NCBI RefSeq assembly: GCF_017654315.1
Contig: NZ_CP072203.1
Coordinates: 3,534,001 to 3,598,000, forward strand
Length of the DNA stretch: 64,000 nt
Source of the DNA: Gordonia polyisoprenivorans
GTDB lineage: Bacteria > Actinomycetota > Actinomycetes > Mycobacteriales > Mycobacteriaceae
Direction of reading: 5' to 3'
Each line of letters starts with the position of its first letter. Within the stretch, counting starts at the first letter, position 1. Under the pieces are notes generated by a model, which ran no database searches, had not been told where the DNA came from, and saw only the letters and a list, made by a program, of their open reading frames with translations. This document shows, piece by piece, positions 37,019-46,431 of this stretch. The position numbers and the translations under genes were made by a program.

Positions 37019-37564
37019 ATGTCGAACGTCGATCCGTACGAGTCGTTACCCGCCCTGCCGGGTTTCGAGGTGAGCTCCACCAGCTTCGAAGATGGTGCGC
37101 CGCTGGCCAATCCGCAGGTGAGCGGTCTGATGGGAGCCGGTGGTCAGGACTCGTCACCACAGTTGAGCTGGTCCGGATTCCCCAGCGACACCAAGAGTTT
37201 CGCGGTCACCGTCTACGACCCCGATGCGCCGACGGCGTCGGGATTCTGGCACTGGGCGGTCGCCGACATCCCGGTCTCGGTGACGAGCCTGCCCGAGGGT
37301 GCCGGTGACGACGAGGGGTCGGGGCTGCCCGCCGGCGCGGTGACGCTGGCCAACGACGCGTCGTTGCGCCGATTCGTCGGTGCCGCACCGCCTCCAGGCC
37401 ACGGCCCGCACCGCTACTTCGTGGTCGTGCACGCCGTCGACGTCGAGTCCCTCGGTCTGCCCGATGGCGCCACACCGGCCTACCTCGGGTTCAATCTGTT
37501 CTCGCACGCCATCGCTCGGGCCACTCTCGTCGGTACGTACGAACAGCCCGCAGAAGACATGTGA
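37019..37564 (+). CDS. YbhB/YbcL-type phosphatidylethanolamine-binding protein (Rv2140c-like)
   Basis: A 181-residue PEBP-fold protein. Ligand-pocket motifs are [20 protein letters not shown] (the DPDAP and HW core), then [21 protein letters not shown] (the GxxPP and PHRY segments) and a C-terminal [19 protein letters not shown]. No signal peptide is seen, so it is probably cytoplasmic. The bacterial family binds phospholipid headgroups or small anions; its role is not established. The ATG at 37019 has GAAAGGTGA upstream. Its last codons and stop form part of a 16-base tandem repeat. Confidence 0.92.
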   Translation: MSNVDPYESLPALPGFEVSSTSFEDGAPLANPQVSGLMGAGGQDSSPQLSWSGFPSDTKSFAVTVYDPDAPTASGFWHWAVADIPVSVTSLPEGAGDDEGSGLPAGAVTLANDASLRRFVGAAPPPGHGPHRYFVVVHAVDVESLGLPDGATPAYLGFNLFSHAIARATLVGTYEQPAEDM

Positions 37565-37616
37565 CACAGAAGACATGTGACACCGCGGATATGTGACACG
37601 GCGGATATGTGACACC
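37553..37616. repeat. 16-base tandem repeat across the PEBP stop codon
   Basis: Four 16-base units (37553, 37569, 37585, 37601) all contain ATGTGACAC; the first pair begin GAAGAC and the second pair GCGGAT. The first unit includes the PEBP stop codon. The array fills most of the 69-base gap to the convergent pyrD. Units are contiguous with no spacers, so this is not CRISPR. Confidence 0.92.
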
Positions 37617-37633
37617 GCAGTCGGTGCCGGCGC

Positions 37634-38737
37634 TCAGTGACGGGCGCCGGCCCCGACCGCCGCGGCGAGGTCCGGGTATCCGCCCGCCCGCAGTCGGTCG
37701 GCGATCCCGGCGTTGATCCCGGCGACCCACACCGGGCCCCCGTAGATGAACGGGGTGTAGGCCTGCAGGAGGTCGGCGCCGGCCAGGATGCGTTCCCACG
37801 CCTGGTCGACGGTTTCGATGCCGCCGACGCTGATCAGCGAGATGCGGCCTCCCACACGGCCGTACAGACGGCGGAGCACCTCGAGGGACCGTGCGGTCAG
37901 TGGTGCCCCGGACAACCCGCCCGCGCCCATCGCCTCGACCTCGGCGGCCGGGGTACGCAGACCCGCACGCCCGATGGTGGTGTTGGTGGCGACGATCCCG
38001 GCGAGCCCGAGTTCGACGGCCAGGTCGGCGACGGCGTCGATATCGGTGTCGGCGAGGTCGGGGGCGATCTTCACCAGCACCGGCACCGTGACCTCCTCGA
38101 GTACCGCTGCGAGGATCGGGCGCAGTGAGTCGACGGCTTGGAGATCGCGGAGTCCGGGTGTGTTCGGGGAGCTGACGTTGACCACCACGAAATCGGCGTG
38201 GGGTCCGAGAAGCCGTGCGGAGAGCCGATAGTCGTCGACGGCCTCGTCGACGGGCACGACCTTGGTCTTGCCGATGTTGGCGCCGATCGGGACGCGCACC
38301 GGGCCGGGGCGGAACGCTCGTAGGTGGTCGGCGGCGACCTCGGCACCGGGATTGTTGAAGCCCATCCGGTTGATCAGCGCCCGATCGCGTGGCAGTCGGA
38401 ACAGCCGTGGGGCGGGATTGCCCGGTTGCGCCCGGCCGGTGATGGTGCCGATCTCGGCGAAGCCGAAACCCAGCTGCCCCCAGGCGTTCACGGCCGTGGC
38501 CGACTTGTCGAAGCCGGCGGCCAGGCCTAGCGGGGCGGGGAAGTCGACGCCGAACACCTGTTGCCGAAGGATCGGGTCGTGGCGCGCGAGCACACGCGCC
38601 GCTAGCCCGCGCAGGGCGGGCACGCGCATGGTCGCGACGATGGTGGCCGAGATGATGCGATGGATGCGTTCGGGCGGGAGCAGGAACATCAGGCGCAGCA
38701 GCACCGGATACAGCGCCCGGTTGAGGCGGGTCAGCAT
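37634..38737 (-). CDS. pyrD: Dihydroorotate dehydrogenase, class 2
   Basis: A 367-residue quinone-linked enzyme of pyrimidine synthesis that oxidises dihydroorotate to orotate. The N-terminal amphipathic extension ([25 protein letters not shown]) is the class 2 membrane-associating part. Then come [15 protein letters not shown] (FMN), [23 protein letters not shown] with the class 2 catalytic Ser, [17 protein letters not shown] and the phosphate-binding LISVGGI and [13 protein letters not shown]. The ATG at 38737 overlaps the DUF5703 gene end by 7 bases. It is the last gene of the lppL-DUF5703-pyrD operon. Confidence 0.96.
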   Translation of the reverse strand: MLTRLNRALYPVLLRLMFLLPPERIHRIISATIVATMRVPALRGLAARVLARHDPILRQQVFGVDFPAPLGLAAGFDKSATAVNAWGQLGFGFAEIGTITGRAQPGNPAPRLFRLPRDRALINRMGFNNPGAEVAADHLRAFRPGPVRVPIGANIGKTKVVPVDEAVDDYRLSARLLGPHADFVVVNVSSPNTPGLRDLQAVDSLRPILAAVLEEVTVPVLVKIAPDLADTDIDAVADLAVELGLAGIVATNTTIGRAGLRTPAAEVEAMGAGGLSGAPLTARSLEVLRRLYGRVGGRISLISVGGIETVDQAWERILAGADLLQAYTPFIYGGPVWVAGINAGIADRLRAGGYPDLAAAVGAGARH

Positions 38738-39093
38738 GCTCGGGCGCCGCGCTCGGGGTGGGCATGGTCTGACTGAGAATCGTTGGGGGCGAGGCCGTTG
38801 CGCGTGGCCTCGGAGCCGACGTCGGGGCCGCGCGGCGCACGCCGGCGCTTCAGCAGCACCTTGCGGGTGCCGTCGGAATACAGCCGCACCCGCGACAGCT
38901 CCCACCCGCCGAATTCGGCCTCCAACGACAACCGCATCGACGCGGTGACGCGGGTGACGTCCGGGGGCAGTCGTACCAGCAGACACTCGTAGTCCTCGGA
39001 GGTGACCTCCCAGCCGCGCGGGTAGCGTGCGCCGTTGCGCACGCCCGCCCGTCCCGATCCGATGGACACCTGCCCCGGTCGCCTCGTCGTCAT
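38731..39093 (-). CDS. DUF5703 family protein (Rv2137c-like)
   Basis: A 120-residue protein of unknown function. The conserved part is [57 protein letters not shown], an alpha/beta segment with GWEL followed by a strand. The C-terminal 30 residues are charged and low in complexity. There is no signal peptide or membrane span. Its start overlaps the lppL stop by 4 bases and its end overlaps the pyrD start by 7, so it is translated with both, as in the mycobacterial order Rv2137c-lppL-pyrD. Confidence 0.82.
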   Translation of the reverse strand: MTTRRPGQVSIGSGRAGVRNGARYPRGWEVTSEDYECLLVRLPPDVTRVTASMRLSLEAEFGGWELSRVRLYSDGTRKVLLKRRRAPRGPDVGSEATRNGLAPNDSQSDHAHPERGARAC

Positions 39094-40241
39094 CGGGCGG
39101 CTCCGGTGGTCGCCGGAGCGGTGGGCGTCACCGGCGCGCCGCCGGTTTGTGCAGCCGTCGTGACCACCTGGATTCCTCCGTCCCGGGCCGAGAGCACGAA
39201 CACCGTGCCGCTCGAGTCGTCGACGACGATCGAGTCCGGTTGGGCGACCGCGGCGAAACGATGCTTCTCGGTCGGTTCGCCGGTGGCGAGGTCATAGGCC
39301 ACCACCTCGTTGTTGCCCGTCGTCGAGACCCACAGGAGATTGCGGGCGTCGTCGTAGTCTACGGCGTAGGGGCCGTCGGAGACCGGATAGCGGAACCGCA
39401 TCACCAGCGGTGATCCGAAGAATCCGACGATCTCGTCGTCCCGGGTATTGGCCACGAGCACGCGACCGTAGTGGTCGACGGCGGAGTTGGTGGCACCGTT
39501 TCCGGCCCGTAGCGCCGGCCCCAGATCACCGTTGCCCAGGTCGACGGGGGTCACCGACGACTGTGCGCGATCGAGCACCACGACCTGCTCGCCGGGCAGG
39601 TCGGCGCCCGGTGGCGAGACGGTGATGTCGTCGACCCGGACGAACCCGGTGATGTCGCGCTGCTGGGCCAGATCGCGATCGAGGACGAGCACGTGGCCGT
39701 TGTCGGTGCCGACCAGGGTGCGGCCGTCGGCGGTGCGGGCCAGGGCGCTGGGGTTCTCGGTGCGCAGGACGTCGCTGCGCACCTGACCGTCGGGGCCGAT
39801 CCGTACGACGTGGCCCGGACCGACACCGATGAAGCCGCCGTCACCGGTGCCCACGAGGTGGGTGAGTGCGGGGGTCGCGAGGGAAGTCGCCGTGGGGAGG
39901 TTCCCGGGAGCCGCCGAGGCGGCTGCGGTGATGGCCGACTCGTCGAAGCGCAGGACCGCGGTCCCGCCGGGGCCGATGACCGCCACACGCGCGTCCGACA
40001 GTGCCGGTGACGCCGATCCGGCGGGAGTGGGGATGGTCACGCCCGCGGGCGCCCGTGGCGCACCCGGTGGCGCGGTACTCGCGGACGCCGGGGTGACGGT
40101 GGCCACATCCGTGGGGGTCTGCGAACCTCCGGAGGAGTTGCACCCCGCGACGACGAGCACGGCCGCGGCGAGTGGGACGAGCAGACCGACGGTGCGGCGA
40201 GTGCTGGTACGGGCCGTGGCGCGGGATCGACTGGCAGACAT
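39090..40241 (-). CDS. lppL: LppL-like beta-propeller lipoprotein
   Basis: A 383-residue secreted lipoprotein. The N-terminus has Arg residues, a hydrophobic stretch [15 protein letters not shown] with the lipobox VAGC, then a Ser/Thr/Pro-rich linker. The body shows repeated blade-like segments ([92 protein letters not shown]), suggesting a YVTN/NHL-type propeller anchored outside the membrane. The ATG at 40241 is chosen; an ATG nine bases upstream is also in frame. Function is unknown. It heads the operon with DUF5703 and pyrD. Confidence 0.85.
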   Translation of the reverse strand: MSASRSRATARTSTRRTVGLLVPLAAAVLVVAGCNSSGGSQTPTDVATVTPASASTAPPGAPRAPAGVTIPTPAGSASPALSDARVAVIGPGGTAVLRFDESAITAAASAAPGNLPTATSLATPALTHLVGTGDGGFIGVGPGHVVRIGPDGQVRSDVLRTENPSALARTADGRTLVGTDNGHVLVLDRDLAQQRDITGFVRVDDITVSPPGADLPGEQVVVLDRAQSSVTPVDLGNGDLGPALRAGNGATNSAVDHYGRVLVANTRDDEIVGFFGSPLVMRFRYPVSDGPYAVDYDDARNLLWVSTTGNNEVVAYDLATGEPTEKHRFAAVAQPDSIVVDDSSGTVFVLSARDGGIQVVTTAAQTGGAPVTPTAPATTGAAR

Positions 40242-40361
40242 GCCACCCATCTTGCACACACCCCCGCGGGGTCCGGTCGGCGCGGGTCGACAGTGGCTCG
40301 GGAGCCGCGGCGCCCCCCGGTACCGGGGGGATCGGACAATTCCCGCGTAGCATCGACCGCC

Positions 40362-41204
40362 GTGACCGACACCATGACGTGGGCCCAGTCGATCGTCCTC
40401 GGCGCCATCCAGGGCCTCACCGAATTCTTGCCGATCTCGTCCTCGGGACATCTGCGCATCGCCTCGGAATTGATGTTCGGGGAGGATGCCGGGGCCTCGT
40501 TCACCGCGGTGACCCAGTTGGGCACCGAGGCCGCGGTGCTCGTCTTCTTCGCCCGTGACATAGCCCGGATCGTGCTCGCCTGGTTCCGCGGGTTGGTCGC
40601 CCGCGACGAGCGTGGGCTCGATTACCGCATCGGGTGGTACGTGATCCTGGCGACCATCCCGATCGGTCTGATCGGTTTCCTGCTCAAGGACGAGATCCGG
40701 TCGGCGGCCCGCAACCTGTGGCTGGTCGCGACGGTGCTGATCCTGTTCTCGGGGGTGTTCTGGCTGGCCGAACGTCTCGCGACCCAACGCCGCTCGATGG
40801 AGCAGCTGACCCTGCGTGACGGGATCGTCATGGGTCTGGCGCAGTGTCTGGCGCTGGTCCCGGGGGTCTCCCGGTCGGGAGCGACGGCCAGCGCAGGCCT
40901 GTTCCTCGGGCTCGAACGCGAGGCCGCGTTCCGCTTCTCGTTCCTACTCGCCATCCCGGCGGTGCTGGCGTCGGGACTGTTCAGCATCCCCGATGCGATC
41001 CATCCGACCGGTGGCGGCATGGAGGCCACCGGGATTCAACTGGTGGTGGCCACCCTCGTCGCATTCGTGCTGGGCTACATCTCGATCGCGTGGCTGCTGC
41101 GCTTCGTCAGCGACCACTCGATGAACTGGTTCGGCGGGTACCGGGTCATCCTGGGTCTCGTCGTGATGGGCCTGTTGGCCGGCGGTGTCATCGACGCCAC
41201 GTGA
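40362..41204 (+). CDS. uppP: Undecaprenyl-diphosphatase UppP (BacA)
   Basis: A 280-residue polytopic protein that removes a phosphate from undecaprenyl diphosphate to recycle the cell-wall lipid carrier. Both signature motifs are present: [15 protein letters not shown] near residue 17, with the catalytic Glu and SSSGH, and [35 protein letters not shown] with PGxSRSG. About eight hydrophobic segments are visible. The GTG at 40362 or the ATG at 40374 may be the start. The last seven codons including the stop are the first unit of a 24-base tandem repeat. Confidence 0.95.
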   Translation: MTDTMTWAQSIVLGAIQGLTEFLPISSSGHLRIASELMFGEDAGASFTAVTQLGTEAAVLVFFARDIARIVLAWFRGLVARDERGLDYRIGWYVILATIPIGLIGFLLKDEIRSAARNLWLVATVLILFSGVFWLAERLATQRRSMEQLTLRDGIVMGLAQCLALVPGVSRSGATASAGLFLGLEREAAFRFSFLLAIPAVLASGLFSIPDAIHPTGGGMEATGIQLVVATLVAFVLGYISIAWLLRFVSDHSMNWFGGYRVILGLVVMGLLAGGVIDAT

Positions 41205-41254
41205 CACGGTGTCATCGACGCCACGTGATGCGGTGTCATCGACGCCACATGACC
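41183..41254. repeat. 24-base tandem repeat copying the 3' end of uppP
   Basis: Three contiguous 24-base units at 41183, 41207 and 41231. Each encodes GVIDAT followed by TGA in the uppP frame, so the gene's last codons and stop occur three times in a row. The junctions contain TGACAC-G-GTGTCA, an inverted repeat that could fold. It occupies most of the 116-base gap before the histidine phosphatase gene. Confidence 0.93.
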
Positions 41255-41320
41255 TGGCGGTGTCGGCTCGCTCACCGGTACCGATGTGCTGTGTTTCCTG
41301 CGGATGCATAAGGTTGGGGG

Positions 41321-42073
41321 ATGACCGTGATCCTCGTGCGCCACGGACGTTCCACGGCCAACACCTCCGGGGTGCTCGCGGGACGCACTCCCGGCGTGGC
41401 CCTCGATGACAAGGGCCGGGGGCAGGCTGCCGAACTCGTCGATCGCCTGCAGCCGTGCCTGACCGCGATCACCGCGGTGGCCCGGTCACCGCTGCAGCGG
41501 TGCGCCGAGACCATGAGCCCGCTGCTGGCCGCCCTCGCCGAGGCGGGTCACGAGGTGCCGGAGATCGTCGTCGACGATCTCGCCGAGGTCGACTACGGCG
41601 CGTGGACGAACCGCACGATCGGCGAGTTGCTGAAGGAACCGCTGTGGAAGACCGTCCAGCAGCATCCGTCCGCGGCGGTCTTTCCCGACGGTGAGGGCCT
41701 CGCCGGCGTGCAGGCACGTGCGGTGGCCGCGGTTCGTGCGCTCGACCGCGAGTACGGCGGGTCGGACGGGGCCGGGGTGTGGGTGGCCTGCTCGCACGGC
41801 GACGTGATCAAGGCGATCGTCGCCGACGCCATGGGGATGCATCTCGATTCGTTCCAGCGCATCGTCGTCGAGCCCGCATCGGTGAGCATCATCCGCTACG
41901 GCAACACCCGGCCCTACGTCCACACGGTGAACTCGACGAAGACCTTGTCGGTGCCGATCCGGCCACCGGCGTCCAACGATGCGGTGGTCGGCGGCGACAC
42001 CGGCTCCGACGACGCGTCCACCGATGCGCAGCCGGAGGCGCCGGTGGCCGCGGGGACCGGCCGGGACGGATAA
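41321..42073 (+). CDS. Histidine phosphatase family protein (phosphoglycerate mutase-like, Rv2135c-like)
   Basis: A 250-residue member of the RHG superfamily. VILVRHGRSTAN has the phospho-accepting His, VARSPLQRCAETM a conserved Arg, DLAEVDYGAWTNRTI the acid region, and WVACSHGDVIKAI the second His. A disordered Asp/Pro/Ala-rich tail of about 40 residues follows. The family dephosphorylates small phosphometabolites; the substrate is not evident. It heads a compact run with DUF3090 and SCO1664-family genes, an arrangement conserved in actinobacteria. Confidence 0.9.
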   Translation: MTVILVRHGRSTANTSGVLAGRTPGVALDDKGRGQAAELVDRLQPCLTAITAVARSPLQRCAETMSPLLAALAEAGHEVPEIVVDDLAEVDYGAWTNRTIGELLKEPLWKTVQQHPSAAVFPDGEGLAGVQARAVAAVRALDREYGGSDGAGVWVACSHGDVIKAIVADAMGMHLDSFQRIVVEPASVSIIRYGNTRPYVHTVNSTKTLSVPIRPPASNDAVVGGDTGSDDASTDAQPEAPVAAGTGRDG

Positions 42074-42100
42074 TGACCACACAGCGTAAGGAGGTGGGTG

Positions 42101-42814
42101 ATGTCACGAGCGATACACGTGTTCCGCAGTCCTGACCGATTCGTCGCGGGTACCGTCGGGCAGCCCGGTGACCGCACGTTCTACCTCCAGGCCGTGCATG
42201 AGGCGCGCATCATCAGCGTCGTTCTGGAGAAGCAGCAGGTCCAGATTCTCGCCGAACGGATCGGCGCCCTGCTCGAGGAGATCCATCGGCGGTTCGGGAC
42301 CCCGATTCCGCCGGAGGCCGAGCAGGTCAGCGACCTCAGCCCGCTCGTCATGCCCGTCGATGCCGAGTTCCGGGTCGGCACGATGGGATTGGGGTGGGAT
42401 GCCGAGTCCGAGGCGGTCGTCGTGGAGTTGCTCGCCATCACCGAGGGCGAGTTCGACGAGAGTGTGGTGCTCGACGACACCGACGAGGGCCCGGACGCGG
42501 TCCGCGTGTTCCTCACCACACGCGCCGCACGCGAGTTCGCCGCCCGATCCACCCGGGTGATCTCGGCGGGCCGGCCCCCGTGTCCGCTCTGTGGCGAACC
42601 GCTCGACGACCAAGGACACCTTTGTGTCCGGACCAACGGCTACAAGCGGGATGCCGAACTGAGCAAGTCGCTGGATTTCATCGATCCGGAGGTGTTCAAC
42701 GGGCTCACCGACGGTCCGCCGCTGCTCGGTGACGATGAGGATCCGTCGTCGGAGGATCCGGGCGGCGGTAGCGGCGACGATCCCGACACAGGCCCGGAGG
42801 GTGGCTCCCGATGA
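42101..42814 (+). CDS. DUF3090 family protein
   Basis: A 237-residue protein of unknown function, conserved in actinobacteria next to the histidine phosphatase. It opens SRAIHVFRSPDRFVAGTVGQPGDRTFYLQA and contains a likely zinc site CPLCGEPLDDQGHLC at about residues 165-180, followed by RTNGY. The C-terminus is an acidic Gly/Asp/Pro tail. The ATG at 42101 is chosen because AAGGAGG lies six bases upstream; the GTG one codon earlier is too close to it. Confidence 0.88.
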   Translation: MSRAIHVFRSPDRFVAGTVGQPGDRTFYLQAVHEARIISVVLEKQQVQILAERIGALLEEIHRRFGTPIPPEAEQVSDLSPLVMPVDAEFRVGTMGLGWDAESEAVVVELLAITEGEFDESVVLDDTDEGPDAVRVFLTTRAAREFAARSTRVISAGRPPCPLCGEPLDDQGHLCVRTNGYKRDAELSKSLDFIDPEVFNGLTDGPPLLGDDEDPSSEDPGGGSGDDPDTGPEGGSR

Positions 42815-42871
42815 CCGCGGCGACGGCGCCGTGACCGAGCGCCGGACCGAGCACCAGAGCGCGGCCGCGCC

Positions 42872-43765
42872 ATGAGCGTCGGGGGCGCTTCCGGTGTGCC
42901 GCAACCCGCTTCGCACCCTGAGCCGGGGGGCGACGCGGCCCACGACACCGATGTCGCCGATGATGGCGTGCTGCGCGACGGTGAACTCACGATCATCGGC
43001 CGCATCCCGACGGCCAGCAATGCGACCCTGGTGTGCGACGCCGTCGTCGGGGATCGCGCGGTTCGATGTGTCTACAAACCGGTGCGCGGCGAGATCCCGC
43101 TGTGGGACTTCCCCGACGGAACCCTGGCCGGACGAGAGGTCGCGTCCTATCTGATCTCGCAGGCGCTGCACTGGGACTCGATTCCGACGACCGTGCTGCG
43201 CGATGGACCGCTCGGGGTGGGGATGGTGCAGCGGTGGATCGACACCCCGGACCCCGATGATCCCGGGTTGCCCGCTCCGAGAATCGATCTGGTGGATCTC
43301 TGTCCGGTCGATGCGGTGCCCGACGGATATCGGTCCATTCTGCGTGCCCTGGACGGGCGGGGCGAACCGGTCGAATTGGTGCATGCCGACGATCCGCGTC
43401 TGCTGCGTATGGCCGTGCTCGACGTGCTCCTCAACAATGCCGACCGCAAGGGCGGTCACGTGCTCGAAGGGCTCGATGGCGGGGTCTACGGCGTCGATCA
43501 CGGCATCTGTCTGCACAGCGAGGACAAGCTGCGCACGGTGCTGTGGGGTTGGGCGGGCGAAGCGGTTCCGGCGCATCTGCTCGCCAATGTCGTCGAGCTC
43601 GCCGAGGCACTGGAAACCGAGTCATCGGCATTGCGCGCCGACCTGGTCCGGCACATCACCGTCGACGAGATCGACGCGTTGACCATCCGCGTGTTGGTAC
43701 TCGCCGAGACCGAGACCATGCCGCTACCTCCGGGCCACCGGCCCATTCCCTGGCCCCCGTTCTGA
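42872..43765 (+). CDS. SCO1664 family protein (PI3/4-kinase-like fold)
   Basis: A 297-residue protein. After an acidic 35-residue leader comes [52 protein letters not shown], with the YKP Lys in a kinase-like position, and then [31 protein letters not shown]. These resemble the catalytic NxxD and DHG loops of phosphatidylinositol-kinase/HipA-type folds. Activity is unproven. It follows DUF3090 by 57 bases and precedes mshC, the order seen in mycobacteria. Confidence 0.85.
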   Translation: MSVGGASGVPQPASHPEPGGDAAHDTDVADDGVLRDGELTIIGRIPTASNATLVCDAVVGDRAVRCVYKPVRGEIPLWDFPDGTLAGREVASYLISQALHWDSIPTTVLRDGPLGVGMVQRWIDTPDPDDPGLPAPRIDLVDLCPVDAVPDGYRSILRALDGRGEPVELVHADDPRLLRMAVLDVLLNNADRKGGHVLEGLDGGVYGVDHGICLHSEDKLRTVLWGWAGEAVPAHLLANVVELAEALETESSALRADLVRHITVDEIDALTIRVLVLAETETMPLPPGHRPIPWPPF

Positions 43766-43875
43766 TCGGTGGCTCACCGCAGGTGCCTGCGGTGAGACGG
43801 GTGCAGCGCACACCCGCCTCGATGGCCCGTGGCCCCCGTCCGTGGTCCCTCGCGTGCCCGCCATACAGTGGACTC

Positions 43876-45117
43876 ATGCATTCGTGGCCCGATCCCGCGG
43901 TTCCCGCCGTTCCCGGCGCCGGACCCGCGCTCCGACTCTTCGACACCGCCGGCGCTGCGGTCCGCCCCGTCGCCCCGGGCCCCACGGCCACCATGTACGT
44001 GTGCGGGATCACCCCGTACGACGCCACCCATCTGGGGCATGCCGCAACGTATCTGACCTTCGACATGGTCAATCGCGTCCTGCGCGATCAGGGTCACGAC
44101 GTGCACTACGTGCAGAACATCACCGACGTCGACGACCCGCTCTTCGAGCGCGCCGAACGCGACGGGGTGGACTGGCGCGATCTCGGCAGCGAGCAGATAC
44201 AGCTGTTCCGCGACGACATGACCGCGCTACGGGTGCTCCCACCTCGCGACTACATCGGCGCGATGGAATCGGTCGGCGAGGTCGTGGAGATGGTCGGCAA
44301 ACTCCTGGCCTCGGGGGCGGCCTACGTCGTCGACGATCCCGAATACCCCGACGTCTACTTCCGGATCGATGCCACCGAACAGTTCGGCTACGAGTCCGGT
44401 TACGACCGGGAGACGATGCTGCGGTTCTTCGCCGAGCGCGGCGGGGACCCGGATCGCGCGGGCAAACGGGACCGGCTCGACGCGGTGCTCTGGCGTGCCG
44501 AACGACCCGGCGAACCCGCCTGGGATGCGCCGTTCGGGCGTGGACGGCCCGGCTGGCACATCGAGTGTTCGGCGATCGCACTGAACCGGCTCGGCGTCGA
44601 GTTCGACATCCAGGGGGGCGGCAACGACCTGATCTTCCCGCATCACGAGTTCTCCGCCGCACACGGCGAGGCGTTGACCGGTTCCCGGCGTTTCGCACGG
44701 CATTACGTCCACACCGGCATGGTCGGGCTCGACGGCGAGAAGATGTCCAAGAGCCGCGGGAACCTCGTCTTCGTCTCGCGGCTGCGCGCGCAGGGTGTCG
44801 ACCCGGCCGCGATTCGGCTCGCGCTGCTCGCCGATCACTACCGCGGCGACCGGATGTGGACCGATGCCGTCCTGACGACCGGCACCGAGCGGCTCGCGCG
44901 CTGGCGACGTGCCGTAGCCGGCGGCCGGGGTCCGGATGCGACGCCGGTGATCGAACGGATTCGGGTACACCTCGCCGACGACCTCGACACCCCGAAGGCC
45001 CTCGACGCGATCGACGGCTGGTGCCGTGACGTGGAGCAGGGGATCGGCGGGGACACCGTGGCGCCGGATGCGCTCGCCACCGCGGTCGACGCGCTGCTCG
45101 GTGTGAGCCTGGCCTGA
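43876..45117 (+). CDS. mshC: Cysteine:1D-myo-inositol 2-amino-2-deoxy-alpha-D-glucopyranoside ligase MshC
   Basis: A 413-residue ATP-dependent ligase that joins cysteine to GlcN-Ins, the penultimate step of mycothiol synthesis. It is a class I aminoacyl-tRNA synthetase relative: [17 protein letters not shown] contains the zinc Cys and the HIGH-type motif, [10 protein letters not shown] and [12 protein letters not shown] the zinc and ligand residues, and EKMSKSRGN the KMSKS loop. It lacks the anticodon-binding half of cysteinyl-tRNA synthetase and has MshC length. The ATG at 43876 has no Shine-Dalgarno, and a TACAGT -10-like hexamer lies seven bases upstream, so a leaderless transcript is likely. 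Confidence 0.96.
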   Translation: MHSWPDPAVPAVPGAGPALRLFDTAGAAVRPVAPGPTATMYVCGITPYDATHLGHAATYLTFDMVNRVLRDQGHDVHYVQNITDVDDPLFERAERDGVDWRDLGSEQIQLFRDDMTALRVLPPRDYIGAMESVGEVVEMVGKLLASGAAYVVDDPEYPDVYFRIDATEQFGYESGYDRETMLRFFAERGGDPDRAGKRDRLDAVLWRAERPGEPAWDAPFGRGRPGWHIECSAIALNRLGVEFDIQGGGNDLIFPHHEFSAAHGEALTGSRRFARHYVHTGMVGLDGEKMSKSRGNLVFVSRLRAQGVDPAAIRLALLADHYRGDRMWTDAVLTTGTERLARWRRAVAGGRGPDATPVIERIRVHLADDLDTPKALDAIDGWCRDVEQGIGGDTVAPDALATAVDALLGVSLA

Positions 45118-45187
45118 CTGCTCGGCCCGACCCGTCGAAGGCGACCTCGGCTGGTTCTCGGGGCGGCCGGGTGAGTAAGGTTTGCGC

Positions 45188-45496
45188 GTGGCTCGCGTGC
45201 AGGAGATCAATCCCGACACCGCAACCGGCGTGTGGACCGTGCAGACCCGGACGTCGACCTACCTCATCGACTTCGACGAGATGACGCTGCTGCGCGCACC
45301 CGGTGTGGGCAGCACCGACAGCGAGGAGTGGGCGGTGAGCACGCTGCGCCGCGACTCCGAGGACATCCCGCTGCTCGGGGTGAAGTCCTGCCGGGTCGGG
45401 GAGTCCGCCCAGTTCTGGGTGCGCGCCGCCGACGACCCCGACGTCCGTACGTGGCGGATCACCACTCCGGTCGTGTCGATCGAACGGATCGGCTGA
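45188..45496 (+). CDS. Small conserved-looking protein of unknown function
   Basis: A 102-residue soluble protein I do not recognise as a named family. It reads as a compact beta-rich domain: VWTVQTRTSTYLIDFDEMTLLRAPG, then DIPLLGVKSCRVGESAQFWVRAADDPDVRTWRITTPVVSIERI. The strand pattern and even amino-acid use support a real gene. The GTG at 45188 is chosen over a TTG two codons earlier. It ends three bases before the convergent PAC2 gene ends. Confidence 0.72.
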   Translation: MARVQEINPDTATGVWTVQTRTSTYLIDFDEMTLLRAPGVGSTDSEEWAVSTLRRDSEDIPLLGVKSCRVGESAQFWVRAADDPDVRTWRITTPVVSIERIG

Positions 45497-45499
45497 GGG

Positions 45500-46381
45500 T
45501 CAGCCGCCGAACGATCCCGGCCCGCCACGCCTCTTGAGGTAGCGCTCGAATTCCGCGGCCAGGGCGTCCCCGTCGATCTTGGCCATCACCTCGTCGGTGT
45601 CGATCTCGGCGTCGCCGCGCTCCTCGAGCCCGCGGACGTAGTCGGCGATCTCCTCGTCGTCCTCGGTCATCTCGGTGACCGCCTGCTCCCACTCCTCGGC
45701 CTGCTCGGGCAGCGTACCCAGCGGCACCTCGATGTCGAGTACCTCTTCGACACGGTTGAGGAGGGCGACCGTCGCCTTCGGATTCGGCGGGGTCGAGACG
45801 TAATGGGGGACCGCCGCCCAGAACGCCACCGCGGGCAGACCGGCCTGCACGAACAGGTCCTGCAGCACCCCGGTGATGCCGGTGGGTCCCTCGTAGCGGC
45901 TTTCGGCGAGGTTGTACCGGGCGGCCGCCTCACTGCTGTAGGCACTGCCGGTGACCGGCACCGGTCGGGTGTGCGGGGTGTCGGCGAGCAGGGCGCCGAG
46001 CATGACCGTGGTCTCGACGTCGAGGGCCTCGGCGCAGGAGACGATCTCGGCGCAGAAACCACGCCACCGCATGTTGGGTTCGATACCGCGCACGAGTACG
46101 ATGTCCCGGTCGGCCCCTTGCGGGCTGCAGTAGGAAATGGACGTGGTCGGCCAGTCGATTCGGCGGGTCACCCCGTCGATCTGTTTGATCGTCGGACGAT
46201 TCACCTGGAAGTCGTAGTAGTCGTCGGAATCGATCTCCGCCAGCGGACGCGCGTCCCACATGAGCGCGAGATGCTCCACGGCGCTGCTCGCGGCATCGCC
46301 GGCATCGTTCCAGCCCTCGAATGCGGCCAGCAGGATGGGTTTGCGCAAGCGGGGAAGGTTCGACATCTGCTCGGCGTTCAC
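45500..46381 (-). CDS. PAC2 family protein (Rv2125-like)
   Basis: A 293-residue PAC2-domain protein of the group related to proteasome-assembly chaperones. Segments include PILLAAFEGWNDAGDAASSAVEHL, YYDFQVNRPTI, DIVLVRGIEPNMRWRGFCAEI, VTVMLGALLADTPHTRPVPVTGSA, GPTGITGVLQDLFVQAGLPAVAFWAAVPHYV and an acidic C-terminal tail. Cellular role is not established in actinobacteria. It is divergent from metH with only 50 bases between starts, as in M. tuberculosis Rv2125-metH. Confidence 0.9.
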   Translation of the reverse strand: MNAEQMSNLPRLRKPILLAAFEGWNDAGDAASSAVEHLALMWDARPLAEIDSDDYYDFQVNRPTIKQIDGVTRRIDWPTTSISYCSPQGADRDIVLVRGIEPNMRWRGFCAEIVSCAEALDVETTVMLGALLADTPHTRPVPVTGSAYSSEAAARYNLAESRYEGPTGITGVLQDLFVQAGLPAVAFWAAVPHYVSTPPNPKATVALLNRVEEVLDIEVPLGTLPEQAEEWEQAVTEMTEDDEEIADYVRGLEERGDAEIDTDEVMAKIDGDALAAEFERYLKRRGGPGSFGG

Positions 46382-46431
46382 TGATCCAGCCTACGACCGA
46401 ACCCAAGAGAGAGCGAACTACTCTGAACACC

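Noticed and set aside
46382..46431. Cobalamin riboswitch before metH
   Set aside because: Only 50 bases separate metH from the divergent PAC2 gene and no B12-box-like sequence is visible.
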